A stretch of DNA of 45,823 nucleotides from Lutibacter sp. (GTDB taxonomy: Bacteria; Bacteroidota; Bacteroidia; Flavobacteriales; Flavobacteriaceae). The notes under the pieces are model-generated. The model was given only the letters and a program-made list of their open reading frames with translations. It was not told the DNA's origin and did not search any database. Where the stretch lies: positions 1 to 45,823 of the forward strand of contig DAIDMK010000022.1 in NCBI GenBank assembly GCA_027449025.1. Direction: 5' to 3'. The position numbers and the translations under genes are program-made. This document shows, one piece after another, positions 1 to 11,571 of this stretch. The number at the start of each line of letters is the position of its first letter. Within the stretch, counting starts at the first letter, position 1.

Positions 1-64
1 ACAGGTTGAATTTTCTTGTGTATTCATAAGTTACTAAAAGTGTTTAATTTTTAGTCAACCTATT

Positions 65-3000
65 TTAGGACGAGAGGGAACCCACAATCGCAGCAATTGT
101 ATTTCCCGAAATAGTCCCGTTTCCATTTGGTCCACCACTTACAGTCAATGCTGTAATGGCTGAAGATCCACCTGTCCAGTTACTAAAAGTATTTCCGGTA
201 AATGTTTTTATGGTTTGCCCTGTTGCATCCGTATGCACCCAACCTGCCATAATGGTAGCTCCTGTTAGCTGTATTTTTGAAAAATCATTTCCGGTATGAT
301 TCACCTTTACGCCAGCAGCAATAGTTGCCGCTGTACTGGTAAACAATGTCACCGTTCCACCTGCTCCAGCTTTATTGAAAAATACCGATGGTGCAGGCGT
401 TATAGCTGTTACAATCTTATTTTCTTTGACATCCTGAATGCCATTGGTAGGAAGGATTACTGAGCTAGAGATAAATATAACATTCCCAGTTGTATTCACA
501 TCCAAATCGGTAAAAGTATTGTAGCTGATATCTTGTTTCTTGGTTGCCGCAGTGTTTATGATGTAGGTATGCGCACTTGAGCCCTGCACTGAATGCGTAA
601 TTCCCCTGAAATCATTTCTGAGGATGGACAATTCGCAATTGGCAGTTGCGGTTGTAACTGTAATTCCTATAAGAGCAGCAGAGTTGGCAGCCGTATATGT
701 CACCAATCCGATATCCCCATCCCCTAACTTATTGTCATTAATATTCAGAAATTGGGAAACCGCGCCCGTACTTGAAATTCCGGTTACTGCTCCAGTAGTG
801 GTAGTTCTGGTTATACTTCGAACAGTATTATCGGTTATATTGGTCGTAGCGACAGCAGATGCATTAGAAATTCCAGTAAACGCACCGGTCCCTGTAATTG
901 TAGACAAGCGAATAATATTTTCGGTTAAATTTAAGGTAGCTGCTGAATTTGCCAATACAGCTATACCAATACTTGCTCCAGTTCCATTGTTGTTTATTTC
1001 AAGAACATTGTTTTTTGTTATGTCCAATGTTGTGTTACTACCTGCTGCGCTGTTGAGAATTCCATTAAAAACAGAAGCTGCCGTTCCGAAGGAAGAACAA
1101 TTTTGAACGGTATTTTCATTGATTGCAATGCTTCCTGTAGCTGCATTGTTAATTCCATTAAAGGTACAAACTCCAGTTGTTGTTATGCCACTGGTACCTA
1201 TAGCAATTGAATTGGCTGTTGATATACTACCAATTAAATTATTAGAAATTGTATAACTTCCTACACCTGCTGTGTAAATCCCGTGAAAAACATACCCAAT
1301 TCCAGCTGTTCCTCCAGTACCAATAGCCCCAATAGTATTGTTTTGAATGGTTACTGTTGCGATTGAAGTGGCGTATATTCCTGTAATATTGGCTAGTGTT
1401 GTGGCTGAAACAACTGAAATAGCATTTGTACCCGTAATAGCTCCAATGGTATTTCCTGTAATTGTTCCAATATCTACAGCTCCTCCTAAAATAGTGATAC
1501 CACTAAAAGCGCCAGGTAAAGCAATAGCAGTAGATGAAGAGATGCTAATTCCACTAATGGTATTATTTTGCACACTGGAATTTGAAGTTGTTCCCACATT
1601 CAATTCTATCCCTCTAAAGAGATACGCATAAGCTCCTGTATAGGTAGAATAGCCTGTTTGAATTGCATTATTATATCCGATAATATTATTTGAAATATCA
1701 TAACTATCTCCAGATAAAACGGCTATACCACGATGTGTTCCTGCAACTGTAATGGCTCTGGAAGCAGTCTGATAAAAACGGTTTCCGGTGATGGTCCACG
1801 CTGAACTATTTGAAAATACCAAAATACCTGCTGATCCATTTGCTCCTGAACTGAAATAATCCTGAATACTATTGTTTAAAATTGCAATTCCACTATTGTC
1901 AATTAAGGTAGTGCTCCCAGCCGAATAGATGGCATTGGTGGGTAGATTTACACCAGCTTGTTTTATTTTATTGGATGAAATGGTATTTCCATCATTTCCA
2001 TCTATAGTTCCTGTTGAAAATAAAATAGTGCCATAAGCAACTCCAGTTGATGATCCCTCAATCGTACAATTGGTGATGATATTATTTGTTGCATCTGCAA
2101 TAAATCTTATTGTGGATGCCGTACCAGAAGTATTTGCATTACTTATAGTCAAAGAATTGCCCTCTGTATTTAATCCATCAATGGTAACATAATCTGCACC
2201 ATTTAAATCTATTAATGGGGTAGAAAGATTACCTGAAATGGTACGGGGCGAACCTCCATTAGGTCTAATTACCACACTGGTATAATCTGCACTTCCCGAG
2301 CCGCTGGCATTAAGTACAGCGGTAGCAGTTTCGGCAGTATTTCCAACAACATTAATAGCTATTCCCCCTTGATGTGTACCCAAATTAATAGCATCGAATG
2401 CGGCCTGAAGCGTTGGATAACATCCAGAAGCTGTACCTTGGGTTGCCAATACTTCAATATTTCCAGCATTTATGCTAGCCAATATAGCAGTTCTTGAAGT
2501 TGAGCTACAAGCATTTTGAATAGCCTCAGCATAATAAGTGGTATTGGATGAAATATATGGTGTTGTAAAACTAGTTCCGGTTCCTAATAAAGTACCTCCT
2601 GTTAAAGCATCATACCAGTTAACGGTTCCTGCAGAAGGCGTTGCACCAAGTACAACTGTTCCTGTTCCACATCGTGAACCTGGAATCCCTATTATGGTAG
2701 GTACGTTGCTTACATTTAAGATAGCTGTGCTTTCAACTGGACAAATAGTTGCTTCATTTGTAAAAACAACTTTATATTTATACCCATTCATTGCTGTTGT
2801 CACATTGGTCAAATCTAATGAAACCACCGTACCACTTGCAACCGTGCCATTTGCTCCAGATATATTATTATAAACAACACCGTTATCTGTACTTAGTTTC
2901 CATTGGAAATTAACGTCTGTACTTGCAGTAGTGGGTGGAATTGTTGTTAGAATCGTTGCAGTAGCAGCTGCTGTAAAAGTAACATTACTCCCTACACAAA

Positions 3001-5185
3001 CTCCTTTATTTATTGGGCTTGTAGTGATAGCAAGCGTTACACCTTGCAGATACGTTGCACCCGCTGATATTGATGCTGGAATAGCATAGCTTGCCGCAAC
3101 AACCAATCCGTTGCTATTTACGGCAGGAGTTCCTATGCCATACATGCCATTATCCCCGCCGTCAGCATTTGAATTGTTATAAGCCTCATTAGCATCACTG
3201 CAACCGTCGCCATCACTGTCTAAATCTAAACGAGAAGGGATGCCATCGTTATCCACATCACAATTTTTTTCTATGATGCTTGTTATATCCGTTGCAGATA
3301 ATACTGATGGATAATGAATAATATCATCCATCAACCCAAAATAGTTATATGAATTACTATTTCCAAAAGAATCTCCACCACTAGAAGCACCAAAATTATG
3401 GGCGCTTGAATGGGCGGTTAACCCTCCAAATCCGGTTGCCAGCGTATTTGATGGCTCCCCATCTAGGTACATTATAACATTTCCACTATCATAAGTTAGT
3501 GCAATATGATGCCATCGGTTATCACTTGGAAAAATAAAGCTGGAGGTACTGTATTGAACACTTCCTTCCCTGATAGCATTTTCTAAAATGTTATCATTTA
3601 ATCGAATTGCAACACCATTTACAGTTCCTCCTTCATCCAATAAGTTTTGAATCCCTGTTAAAGTGCCAGGTTTTACCCAAAAGGCATAAGAAAAATAGGT
3701 GATTGCCTGATTCAAATAAGTTCCATCACTATACTGCAAATAATCGGTTGTTCCATTAAATGAGGCTGAAGCAACTCCTATTTTACTATCTGTTGAATAG
3801 GATACGGCACCTGCCTTAAGATTATGATTATTCCCAGATAGGTCATCGGTAGTATTGTCAAAAGTCCAATAGCCATCATATCCCGCTACGGGATTACAAC
3901 TCATTTCCACAGCATCTAAAATTCCGTCATTGTCATCGTCTAAATCGTTTCTATCATTTACGCCATCTCCATCTGAATCAGGAACAGCAGTAACCGAAAC
4001 ATTTATAGCACCATTTTGAGGACAAGCATTGCTCAGTTTTTCTGTTAAGGTATAGGTGTAACTTGTACTTGATGTTGGACTAACAGTAATTGATGGTGTT
4101 GTTGCTCCTGTACTCCAAAGTATATTTGGAATTAATGGTGCATCATTGTCGTATGTTGGGTTCCCTTTTATTGCGCCACTTTCTGCTGAAGGGGAATCTG
4201 CAATGTCCAGCACCGAATTATTAAAATCGATATAAACATCCAATGCAGCATCAATTACCGGACTCGATAACCAATGGTCTTTTTCCAATATAATTTCTGC
4301 CGCAGATAAAGATCGATTCCATAATTTAAAACCGTCAATATAGCCATTGAAATAATTGCCAATACTGGTAGAATTATCGTGAAAGAGAATGCTATTATTT
4401 ATGTTAGCTCCAATTTCTACAGCACCAGAATGGGCTGCTAGTCCATCATCCGCTTTTGAACCTTCATTAAAATGTCCGATATCTACACCGTTTAAATATC
4501 CTTTAAAATGAAATCCATCAGTAGCATTTTGATCGAAAACAAAAGCAATATTGTACCATTCACCGTTATTAATAGATGCATTGGGAGCACTCCATGCAAC
4601 ATATGACTCCCATGCCAACACGTATACTTTTCCGCTTTCAATATATATTGAAAAGCCATTTGTTCCACCACCCTCATTATATAAAACCTGTCTGGAATTA
4701 ATATCATTGGCTTTAAACCACATTGAAACCGTTCTATAATCTGTTATTCCTAAATTAATTAAATCAGAATTAGCAATACTAACATAGTCAGTGGAGCCAT
4801 TAAGAAGCAATGATTTATTTACAAAATCGAGATTAAGAGTAGTTGCATCTCCGTTAAAAATAGTAACATCAGGTGTTGGCGTAAACACTGTTTTTTGGTC
4901 TATATAAATTCTTCTTGTAATTTCAGGTTGTGAAACACCACCGATGACACCATTAAGCGTAATTTGCCCTCTATTTCCCGTTCCCCAAGTTACACTTATT
5001 GTTGATCCTGTTCCGCTACTAGGCGAACCGCCAACTACAGTCCATTGATAAGTATCATAAGACGTTGCAGATGAATAGGAAACAACTTGATTTGGACAAA
5101 CAATATTATCTGAAGGGAGAATTTGTCCCATTGCTGTAAATGGAACCACTAATAATAAAATGAAATATAATAAGCTGGTTTTCAC
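65..5185 (-). CDS. Giant secreted LamG / TSP3 / beta-helix adhesin, possibly C-terminally truncated
   Basis: A 1706-residue protein that starts with GTG five bases after the usher stop, so it is the last gene of the pilus operon. A signal peptide ends near VPFTAMG-Q. Next come a PKD/Ig-like segment, a LamG-type domain (about 110-300), a TSP3-like calcium repeat ([19 protein letters not shown], about 400-425), a second LamG domain (440-625), another Asp-rich repeat (about 641-668), two Ig-like segments, and from about 918 to the end a long Ser/Thr/Asn/Gly-rich repeat region with the periodicity of a right-handed parallel beta-helix (recurrent N-x-I and GNTF turns). Such architectures bind glycans or surfaces. 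No type IX sorting domain is present at the C-terminus, which stops inside the repeat region at GSLSS. The role as tip or cargo adhesin of the adjacent usher is inferred from gene order only. Confidence 0.85.
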   Translation of the reverse strand: MKTSLLYFILLLVVPFTAMGQILPSDNIVCPNQVVSYSSATSYDTYQWTVVGGSPSSGTGSTISVTWGTGNRGQITLNGVIGGVSQPEITRRIYIDQKTVFTPTPDVTIFNGDATTLNLDFVNKSLLLNGSTDYVSIANSDLINLGITDYRTVSMWFKANDINSRQVLYNEGGGTNGFSIYIESGKVYVLAWESYVAWSAPNASINNGEWYNIAFVFDQNATDGFHFKGYLNGVDIGHFNEGSKADDGLAAHSGAVEIGANINNSILFHDNSTSIGNYFNGYIDGFKLWNRSLSAAEIILEKDHWLSSPVIDAALDVYIDFNNSVLDIADSPSAESGAIKGNPTYDNDAPLIPNILWSTGATTPSITVSPTSSTSYTYTLTEKLSNACPQNGAINVSVTAVPDSDGDGVNDRNDLDDDNDGILDAVEMSCNPVAGYDGYWTFDNTTDDLSGNNHNLKAGAVSYSTDSKIGVASASFNGTTDYLQYSDGTYLNQAITYFSYAFWVKPGTLTGIQNLLDEGGTVNGVAIRLNDNILENAIREGSVQYSTSSFIFPSDNRWHHIALTYDSGNVIMYLDGEPSNTLATGFGGLTAHSSAHNFGASSGGDSFGNSNSYNYFGLMDDIIHYPSVLSATDITSIIEKNCDVDNDGIPSRLDLDSDGDGCSDANEAYNNSNADGGDNGMYGIGTPAVNSNGLVVAASYAIPASISAGATYLQGVTLAITTSPINKGVCVGSNVTFTAAATATILTTIPPTTASTDVNFQWKLSTDNGVVYNNISGANGTVASGTVVSLDLTNVTTAMNGYKYKVVFTNEATICPVESTAILNVSNVPTIIGIPGSRCGTGTVVLGATPSAGTVNWYDALTGGTLLGTGTSFTTPYISSNTTYYAEAIQNACSSTSRTAILASINAGNIEVLATQGTASGCYPTLQAAFDAINLGTHQGGIAINVVGNTAETATAVLNASGSGSADYTSVVIRPNGGSPRTISGNLSTPLIDLNGADYVTIDGLNTEGNSLTISNANTSGTASTIRFIADATNNIITNCTIEGSSTGVAYGTILFSTGTIDGNDGNTISSNKIKQAGVNLPTNAIYSAGSTTLIDNSGIAILNNSIQDYFSSGANGSAGILVFSNSSAWTITGNRFYQTASRAITVAGTHRGIAVLSGDSYDISNNIIGYNNAIQTGYSTYTGAYAYLFRGIELNVGTTSNSSVQNNTISGISISSSTAIALPGAFSGITILGGAVDIGTITGNTIGAITGTNAISVVSATTLANITGIYATSIATVTIQNNTIGAIGTGGTAGIGYVFHGIYTAGVGSYTISNNLIGSISTANSIAIGTSGITTTGVCTFNGINNAATGSIAINENTVQNCSSFGTAASVFNGILNSAAGSNTTLDITKNNVLEINNNGTGASIGIAVLANSAATLNLTENIIRLSTITGTGAFTGISNASAVATTNITDNTVRSITRTTTTGAVTGISSTGAVSQFLNINDNKLGDGDIGLVTYTAANSAALIGITVTTATANCELSILRNDFRGITHSVQGSSAHTYIINTAATKKQDISYNTFTDLDVNTTGNVIFISSSVILPTNGIQDVKENKIVTAITPAPSVFFNKAGAGGTVTLFTSTAATIAAGVKVNHTGNDFSKIQLTGATIMAGWVHTDATGQTIKTFTGNTFSNWTGGSSAITALTVSGGPNGNGTISGNTIAAIVGSLSS

Positions 5186-5190
5186 TATAT

Positions 5191-8100
5191 TTAATTATTT
5201 ACCTTTATTAACATAAAATCAAATCCCTTCAAAATATTTTTTTCTTTGGATTCTTTTACTTCTATATTTTGCGTTATTGGAAGCGCTTGATAGTTCATCA
5301 CTTTCAACTGTTTGGCATCTATACTAATTGAATAGCCGCCAGGAATCAAATTTACAAAATAATAGTTGCCTTTTTCATCTGTTTTTGTTGCTCCCACCAC
5401 AAATCCATCTTCATTATACAGTATTAAATTTATATTTTTAATTTCTTCATTTTCAACCAAATTTTTAATCTGAACCTTGCCATACACTTCGCTATTTCCA
5501 CTAATAGTTGTTTTAACTTTTTTTAAGGAATAGGCATTTACCTGGTCCCCATGATTATAAGCAACCACATAAGCATCTTCAATTCCTTTTCCAATTGCCT
5601 TATTTCTGCCAACTTTTGCTTCTTTGAATGTATTAAACTTCCCATACACATAGCGAACATTTCCATTGGCTAAAACTTCAAAGAATATAGGTGATAAATA
5701 TTTTAGTTGCCCAGAAGTTACATAGTTTTTATAGGCTCCTATTTGAACGGTATAAAATAATTCATTTATGTCAAAAACATTCGCATATCTGGTATTTACA
5801 TTTTTGTTATATGGCCACGTTTCACTTTGTTTTTGAACTAAAGTATCTATAGGCGATTCCAACTGTTCTTCAATATTTTGTTCTGTTGGATTGACAATTT
5901 TTCCATTTTTATATGCAATTACAATTGCCCCTTTAATAGCCTTGAGCAATGTGCCGTTTTTTGCATTGGTGGCATCATCAATATTGTCAAAAATTCCATA
6001 TAAATAACGTATCGAACCATTTAAAAGAATTTCGTAATTTATTGGATAAAGGTTGTAAAGTTGTTTTTTAGTTTGATGCTCTTTATAAATTCCTAATTGA
6101 ACAGTATAAAAAGAACCACTGATCTCTGAAACGCTGCCAAAGGATGAATCTGCATTTTTATCTTGTGGTATTGCTGCTTTTGGCTGATCTTTTACTGCTT
6201 CTTTTGCTTGTTCTTTATTTTCTTCAACCTTGTCATCTATAACTGGAAGCTCCTCAATTATTTCTTTTGGTGTAACCGTTGCTGTTTTAAGGACAAATGA
6301 AACTCCGTCTATGATTGTTCCCTCTTCAGATTTTTCAATGGTAAAAGTTTGGGCTGCTGGCGAAGATTGATAGTTCAGTTTTTTTAATTGTTCTTCATCT
6401 ACTTTAATACTGTAATTGCCTGGTTTTAAACCTAAATAACTAAAATAGCCATCCGATTCACTCAAGGTTTCTGCTGCTTTCACTCCTTTGATGTCAAATA
6501 TTTGTAGCGTGATGCGCCCCTGACCTGCTTTTCCCTTGTCGGATTGTAACGCTACCACCCCGTTTACTTCTCCCATCACCTGAATAGGCACATACACTTT
6601 TTTGTATTGGTGAGGATCCACCAATATTTGATAGGTTTTATTTGGAAATTTCCATGAGATATTATCTAAATCAGTATCAGAAAATTCTATATTGTAATTT
6701 ATAAAAGCATTTAAATCGGATATACGCACAATAGTGTCTTTCTCACTAATAATAGCTTTACCTCCACTTACCTTTACCTTAGAAAGTAACACCATTTTTT
6801 CACCTTTATCCTTTTTGCCATTCTGATTCAAATCAAGGAAAGGATAACATAAAATTCCTCCTTTACCTATTGCTGAATTATAGCCTGCATTTATAGTCGC
6901 ATTATCAGCCCCAAAAGTCAAACTTCCTTGGGCTGTTTCAGAAAAATTGAATTTATTATTGTTATAGGATGATGAAAAACCTGTACGTGCAAAAGGTAAA
7001 TCATATTTAAAACTAAAGAATACATTATCTGTTCCATATTGGATGTTTCTTTCATAAGAAGCAGCAAAAGACATTTTAGTAATTCTTTTTTCAACTTCTG
7101 CGCGCAACCGCATCATCTTATTTTCTGTAATATTGTATTGAAGTGATGGACGTATTATTAATCCACTTCGCATTCTATTTGAAAGCACAAGTGTTGAGGT
7201 GGTATATGGGTCCTGATCATTTATCCAGTTGGATGCAACAGAAGCGTTGGCTGAATAGTTTTTATAACGACCAGAAACCAAGGCATCTAACTGATTAAAG
7301 TTAAATGCATCATACACAAATTGATTAAAACTCAGTTTTGTAGTAGCACTTATTCTACTCATTTTAAATGGTAATGACAAGCGAACTTTTCGTTCTTCAT
7401 TGGCATTATTTAGCGTAGCTTCCTGACCTTCAACATATTTACTGTAATCGACTTCTAAAAAAGCACTTCTTCCAAAATAATAATTTAACAAACCCTTTAA
7501 ACTAACATTGTGTGCGTATTCCATATTAACCACCATTTTAGAAAAAGGTTGAAACGCCATATTGGCAAAAGGAATTAAGGGATTGTCAACAATACTTGAT
7601 AAATATTCCAACCCACCACCAATGGTAACAAATCTGTTAACACCGTAATTGACTTCACCTCGTCCAAAATTGCTGCTTTCATCATCCTCTAAAATACCCC
7701 CAGAAACATTATATTCTAGTACGCCTGTTGGCATAAAGGTATAAGGCGTATTCATCGTTTTCTCTTCAATCCGTTCTTCGCCTAAAGGTCCGTAGAATTT
7801 TAATTTTAAGGTAGTATAGCCATATACAATGGGCACTTTAAAAATATATAAACCCGAAGCATCTGCCAGTGTATAATCTACCAAAGCATCATTTATATAC
7901 AATTCTACCGTCCAGTTTGGTTCAGTATATTCGCTAATGGTGTAAGTTCCTGTTGCTTTTCGCACCGTATTTGGAGAATTGTTAAAACTTGCACCTACCA
8001 GAGGTGCTCCTAAAAAAGCGATACTTTGTGCACCTATTTTTCCAACTTGGGCTTGTTTAATATAGTTGTTATCATTGTCAACCCAACGCCAATTGTAATA

Positions 8101-8889
8101 AAGCTGACGTCGATCAAATTTTGTTTGATCATAATAATTGAATGCCACTTGAGCTTCTCCGTACAACAACTCACTACCGAGTCCTAAAGAAAACCGATTG
8201 TCTATTTTTTCTCCTTCTGCTTGCGCTGATGAAATTGACCAATCCATGACCCCTCCATTAAAAAGATGGTAATTTCTGCCTATAACGGTATCAATTGTTA
8301 CTTCATTTTGAGATTGCAGCTTTGATACATTTTGACGCATACTTTCTAATCTAGCTTGTTTTACCATTGGCAATTCAAAATCCGCATCCAGTTTAATGGT
8401 TAATGATCGAAAATTAAATAACATATTTAAACCAAAAGCCTCATTCATGATGGCCGTTTCAACATAAATGGCTCCCAACTCTTTTACAATTCCATTCTCT
8501 GATTTAATATTTCTATCGCCTCTCGTAATCTGTTTTAAATCAAAATCAATTACATAGCGTATGCTTTCATTTTCAATAAACCCTTTTAATAAAGTTCCAT
8601 TATTTTCAACAACACAAAGAATTCCTAGGTTTTTAAACAAATCTTCCACATTCACATAAACCAATTGTTTGTCTGTAATTATTACATCGGCTTCAAACCT
8701 TAGATACCCTTTTACAATGATTTCTACAGGCACTTCATCAAAGGTATTTATTGGCTCAAGGGGAGTTTCTTTAAAATAATCGCTGGCTTGTATGCTATAA
8801 CTATTAAAAAACAACAATAACATCACTATTCCTTTGCATTTAAAAGAAACTTGTTGCAAAGAAAAATAATATGCTTTATAATAGTTCAT
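5191..8889 (-). CDS. Fimbrial usher-like outer-membrane protein with two SPOR-like domains and a CnaB-like tail
   Basis: A 1232-residue protein whose ATG directly follows the TAG of the upstream subunit gene. A hydrophobic signal segment (about 22-35) precedes an usher-like N-terminal region (about 55-185) that ends in [16 protein letters not shown] long Tyr/Asn-rich stretch of alternating beta-strands (about 200-670) fits an outer-membrane barrel, and about 310-370 carries the usher-like pattern of [19 protein letters not shown] followed by YGPLGEE. The region near 675-770 has the usher C-terminal pattern [15 protein letters not shown] carboxypeptidase-regulatory/CnaB-like domain (about 773-870) is followed by two similar SPOR-like domains starting [10 protein letters not shown] (about 927) and [10 protein letters not shown] (about 1044), then a second CnaB-like domain (about 1130-1232). 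Ushers secrete and assemble chaperone-bound subunits through the outer membrane. The SPOR-like domains, which in known families bind denuded peptidoglycan, are unusual for an usher. The assignment is by pattern and neighbours. Confidence 0.75.
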   Translation of the reverse strand: MNYYKAYYFSLQQVSFKCKGIVMLLLFFNSYSIQASDYFKETPLEPINTFDEVPVEIIVKGYLRFEADVIITDKQLVYVNVEDLFKNLGILCVVENNGTLLKGFIENESIRYVIDFDLKQITRGDRNIKSENGIVKELGAIYVETAIMNEAFGLNMLFNFRSLTIKLDADFELPMVKQARLESMRQNVSKLQSQNEVTIDTVIGRNYHLFNGGVMDWSISSAQAEGEKIDNRFSLGLGSELLYGEAQVAFNYYDQTKFDRRQLYYNWRWVDNDNNYIKQAQVGKIGAQSIAFLGAPLVGASFNNSPNTVRKATGTYTISEYTEPNWTVELYINDALVDYTLADASGLYIFKVPIVYGYTTLKLKFYGPLGEERIEEKTMNTPYTFMPTGVLEYNVSGGILEDDESSNFGRGEVNYGVNRFVTIGGGLEYLSSIVDNPLIPFANMAFQPFSKMVVNMEYAHNVSLKGLLNYYFGRSAFLEVDYSKYVEGQEATLNNANEERKVRLSLPFKMSRISATTKLSFNQFVYDAFNFNQLDALVSGRYKNYSANASVASNWINDQDPYTTSTLVLSNRMRSGLIIRPSLQYNITENKMMRLRAEVEKRITKMSFAASYERNIQYGTDNVFFSFKYDLPFARTGFSSSYNNNKFNFSETAQGSLTFGADNATINAGYNSAIGKGGILCYPFLDLNQNGKKDKGEKMVLLSKVKVSGGKAIISEKDTIVRISDLNAFINYNIEFSDTDLDNISWKFPNKTYQILVDPHQYKKVYVPIQVMGEVNGVVALQSDKGKAGQGRITLQIFDIKGVKAAETLSESDGYFSYLGLKPGNYSIKVDEEQLKKLNYQSSPAAQTFTIEKSEEGTIIDGVSFVLKTATVTPKEIIEELPVIDDKVEENKEQAKEAVKDQPKAAIPQDKNADSSFGSVSEISGSFYTVQLGIYKEHQTKKQLYNLYPINYEILLNGSIRYLYGIFDNIDDATNAKNGTLLKAIKGAIVIAYKNGKIVNPTEQNIEEQLESPIDTLVQKQSETWPYNKNVNTRYANVFDINELFYTVQIGAYKNYVTSGQLKYLSPIFFEVLANGNVRYVYGKFNTFKEAKVGRNKAIGKGIEDAYVVAYNHGDQVNAYSLKKVKTTISGNSEVYGKVQIKNLVENEEIKNINLILYNEDGFVVGATKTDEKGNYYFVNLIPGGYSISIDAKQLKVMNYQALPITQNIEVKESKEKNILKGFDFMLIKVNN

Positions 8890-9399
8890 CTATTGTTGTG
8901 TAAAAGTGATGGGAAAACTACCAATATACACACCAGGAATAGCATTTGCCGGAACAACAAGTCTGCCTCCTACACGAAGTCTGGTTATAAAATCACAATT
9001 ATTATCTACTTCAAATTCGGCTCCATCTGTTCCTCTTTCTGTAGGACCAATTATAAGTTCGAGCTCTCCACCATTGCTGCCAGTTAACATCACTGAGTAA
9101 TCATAATCTATAGTTATCTTTCGTCCCTGACACAATTTAATTTCAAAGATAGCAGGGGTCACAGAAATTGTATTTATTGATATAACACCGGCGGTATTTA
9201 CATCTCCTTGATAACCTACCTCAATAGTTCCGCCTCCATTTACCACAAATACCCCAAAATCAATAGGTTGCGTAGGTAAAACGGTGATTTGACGTGATGG
9301 TAAGGCTGGTTGGGCGATAATACTATTTAAAAAAAGAAAAACAGTTGAGAATAAGACCAACTGTAATAAATTATAGGTATTTCTTTTTAAATGTATCAT
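8890..9399 (-). CDS. DUF4402-like minor pilus subunit
   Basis: A 169-residue exported protein with a signal peptide ending near NSIIAQ-P. It shows the pattern of DUF4402 proteins: an early strand with DFGVFVV, a middle part carrying the glycine-bounded TGSNGGELEL, and a C-terminal strand GVYIGSFPITFTQQ that matches the family ending G-x-Y-x-G-x-F-x-V-T. Two cysteines (in ELCQ-type position IKLCQGR and in NNCDF) could form a disulfide. The gene lies 35 bases after the chaperone gene and abuts the usher start. It is less Ala/Thr-rich than the first subunit, so it may be a minor, adaptor or tip subunit; that role is inference. Confidence 0.75.
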   Translation of the reverse strand: MIHLKRNTYNLLQLVLFSTVFLFLNSIIAQPALPSRQITVLPTQPIDFGVFVVNGGGTIEVGYQGDVNTAGVISINTISVTPAIFEIKLCQGRKITIDYDYSVMLTGSNGGELELIIGPTERGTDGAEFEVDNNCDFITRLRVGGRLVVPANAIPGVYIGSFPITFTQQ

Positions 9400-9434
9400 T
9401 TATCATAAAAGCACTAAACATTATAATAATAATT

Positions 9435-10280
9435 TTACAGCTTCAAATTGGCTTCTGTAAGAACCTTTTTACTTTCGTTTTGGAAATAAATTACGTTAAA
9501 ATTTCCCCCACTAAAGTTTACATTTTCTGGTTTCGTTAATTCAATATTCATATTTCTTAGAAGGTTCGGGGTATAAACTCCAACTCCTTTTGTTTTAGCT
9601 ACTTCATAACTTTTTCCCTCAGCAGTTATATAGTTTATGGTAAAATCACCATAAAGCGACATATTTCCTGTTCTATTTAGCTTAAACTGTAATTTATTAT
9701 ATTTCCCTTTAACAAATTGCAGGTCAGATATAGCCACTGAAGTTGCATTTTCTCCTATGCGCAAGATACAAGGAATTGAAATTCCGAAAATGGCTTTTAA
9801 TTGTACGGAGATGGTTGAATCCTTTTTTTTGCTGGTTTGACCCAATGGTGCCATCGCTTCTTCTGCCCTAAAATACAAATGCGAGCGGTATTCGCCGGCT
9901 GTTAGGTTTTGTGTGTTGGTGAGTTGCACTTTTACCGTTTGTGCTTCATCAGGCGCCAAGGTAACTTGACGAGGAAAAACCCGAACGTGAGACGAAGCAA
10001 ATAGTATTCCTTCTTCTGGTTCTGAGATTGTTTTAAGCTCGCCATTTTCATTCATTTTATATTCTAAAAATGAAATATTATAAACAGCAGAATCTTTCCC
10101 TGTGTTTGAAAGCACTAATTTTTCAACCTTTTTCTTTCCATCAAAAACAACACGTTTGGGATAAATTAACAAATCTCCTTGTGCAAATAATGGGCTAGTA
10201 AAGGTTATTAAAAAAAGAAAAATAAGAATGTATTTAAATAAATTTAAATTGCTAAAACAATCATTCACTTTTAAATCCAT
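9435..10280 (-). CDS. PapD-like periplasmic pilus chaperone
   Basis: A 281-residue protein with a signal peptide ending near SPLFAQ-G. It keeps the landmarks of fimbrial chaperones: YPKRVVFDG with Arg43 in the position of PapD Arg8, FPRQVTLAPDEAQTVKVQL (102-120), GEYRSHLYF (129-137), and SIPCILRIG (168-176) with Arg174 at the place of the second subunit-carboxylate anchor, which is Lys112 in PapD and Arg in several archaic chaperones. The two-domain immunoglobulin-like length fits the family. It should bind DUF4402 subunits by donor-strand complementation in the periplasm and pass them to the usher. The gene lies between the two subunit genes. Family assignment is confident; the partner assignment is from context. 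Confidence 0.9.
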   Translation of the reverse strand: MDLKVNDCFSNLNLFKYILIFLFLITFTSPLFAQGDLLIYPKRVVFDGKKKVEKLVLSNTGKDSAVYNISFLEYKMNENGELKTISEPEEGILFASSHVRVFPRQVTLAPDEAQTVKVQLTNTQNLTAGEYRSHLYFRAEEAMAPLGQTSKKKDSTISVQLKAIFGISIPCILRIGENATSVAISDLQFVKGKYNKLQFKLNRTGNMSLYGDFTINYITAEGKSYEVAKTKGVGVYTPNLLRNMNIELTKPENVNFSGGNFNVIYFQNESKKVLTEANLKL

Positions 10281-10303
10281 TACGGTACTTTTTGTGGTTA
10301 AAC

Positions 10304-10346
10304 AACAAACCCAAGCAACTTAAAATTAAGCTTACCTGGGTTTGTT
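10304..10346 (-). terminator. Intercistronic hairpin between major subunit and chaperone genes
   Basis: The arms AACAAACCCA (10304-10313) and TGGGTTTGTT (10337-10346) are perfect 10-bp complements, with further partial pairing inside. No long U-tract follows on the minus strand, so it may act as a partial terminator or an RNA 3'-end stabiliser that raises subunit over chaperone and usher expression. Confidence 0.6.
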
Positions 10347-10359
10347 ATGAAATGAGTTT

Positions 10360-10881
10360 TTAGTTGTAATTAACAGTAACTTTAAGGTCTGCGGTGTTAG
10401 TATAGACACCTGCCAATTGAGCTCCAACTAAATTTAAGGTACCGCCAACAAAAATTTCTTGCGTTCCACTCGTAAGCGACCCATTAGCTCCAACGCTATT
10501 ATTAATTGCAGTTACCTGCATCACATCTAATGAATTAGCGTGCGTAAGTGTAATACTCGCAGGGATACTTATAGAATATGCATAACCAGCCACACCCGTA
10601 ACAGTGAATTTTGCTGAAGTAATAGTACCAGGCGTAGCTGCTGAAAAAGAAGCTCCACCAGTTCTAGTTCTAGCATTTAGAAGATCTAACACTACTGTTC
10701 CGTTTGTGCCATTTGTAGCTATATCGCCAAAATTCATATCAACATTTTTAGCAATTGCAATTGGAGTGATAATTGTTGCTGTTGCTGTTGCTGCTTGACT
10801 AACAACAGTTTGCGCCATCATTTTGGTTGAAAAACCGGCTATCAAAACGATACCGAATAAAGAGAGTAGGGATTTTTTCAT
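10360..10881 (-). CDS. DUF4402 major pilus subunit
   Basis: A DUF4402 protein. The start is placed at MKKSLLSLFGIVL rather than at an in-frame ATG 14 codons upstream (position 10923), because this gives a normal signal peptide ending GFSTKMMAQ-T. The mature part has the family pattern: TATATIITPIAIAKNVDMNFG near the N-terminus, an Ala/Thr/Gly-rich core, and the C-terminal strand GVYTNTADLKVTVNYN. It is the promoter-proximal gene of the operon and is separated from the chaperone gene by a strong hairpin, the arrangement expected for an abundant major subunit. DUF4402 proteins are small secreted beta-sandwich proteins. Polymerisation into a pilus is inferred from the neighbouring chaperone and usher. 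Confidence 0.85.
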   Translation of the reverse strand: MKKSLLSLFGIVLIAGFSTKMMAQTVVSQAATATATIITPIAIAKNVDMNFGDIATNGTNGTVVLDLLNARTRTGGASFSAATPGTITSAKFTVTGVAGYAYSISIPASITLTHANSLDVMQVTAINNSVGANGSLTSGTQEIFVGGTLNLVGAQLAGVYTNTADLKVTVNYN

Positions 10882-10923
10882 TTTTAAATAAATTTTAAAT
10901 TTCTTAATCATTTTATTAATCAT

Positions 10924-11571
10924 TGCTAAATATTAAGCATAGGTGTAAAACACGGTAACGCTTAAAGTTTTTAAAGTAAATAATTAATCTGGCTTTTTTT
11001 AGGGTTAAACAACGTAGTTGTTTTTATCATAACATATAAGAAAAGGGGTTAATTATCAAGCAAATATAAAAAAAAATCTAATTAAAATTACAATGCTTAA
11101 AAAAATTGATAATTTATTTTGATTCTAAATAATAATTTACTAATTACTATACTAAATTCAATTTAAAATATTGATATTAAGAATGTTATAAAAAAGATTC
11201 TTTCCACTAAAATAAATTATAAAACAACTATTTACTATGATGTCTGGTAAATATTAAAGCGCTAACTTTAATTTATTTGAAACAGCTGAATACATTTTAA
11301 TTAAAGTAGCCTGCTGGGTGCAGTTCAATGTTTACAGAAAGTGCATTTTTATCTAATTATGAGAAAGGCATCGTTTTTTTCTTTATAACAATTTAGAGTC
11401 GAAAATAGTGTTCAATGTCAATTTTTCCCCTCAGGCAATTCATCAAAAAAAACACTTACCCTAAGATAATAGTCCGATTTTTAATTGCTTATTTATATGG
11501 ATGGAAGCTCGAGTTAGCACTGGTTACCATCAGTAAAAATGGGTATCAATATTTATTCAGCCATTCAAAAG
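10924..11571. other. Intergenic region upstream of the pilus operon
   Basis: About 650 bases, strongly AT-rich. Apart from the candidate promoter at 11061-11093 I see no open frame of convincing length, no RNA gene and no strong hairpin. It separates the pilus operon from the end of the ThDP-enzyme gene, which is transcribed in the same direction. Confidence 0.5.
11061..11093 (-). promoter_or_regulatory. Candidate promoter of the pilus operon
   Basis: On the minus strand TTG (11091-11093) is followed after 22 bases by TATATTTG (11061-11068), matching the Bacteroidota housekeeping consensus TTG / TAnnTTTG. It lies about 180 bases upstream of the chosen start of the major subunit gene, which leaves a long leader. 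Confidence 0.4.

Noticed and set aside
624-3000. Plus-strand frames of 60 to 160 codons opposite the adhesin
   Set aside because: They are Val/Ile/Pro-rich shadows of a Ser/Thr/Asn-rich repeat gene on the other strand and have no start context or domain.
65-5185. Type IX sorting domain on the giant adhesin
   Set aside because: The C-terminus stays in beta-helix repeat sequence up to the stop; no GxYxxxV-type final domain is visible in frame.
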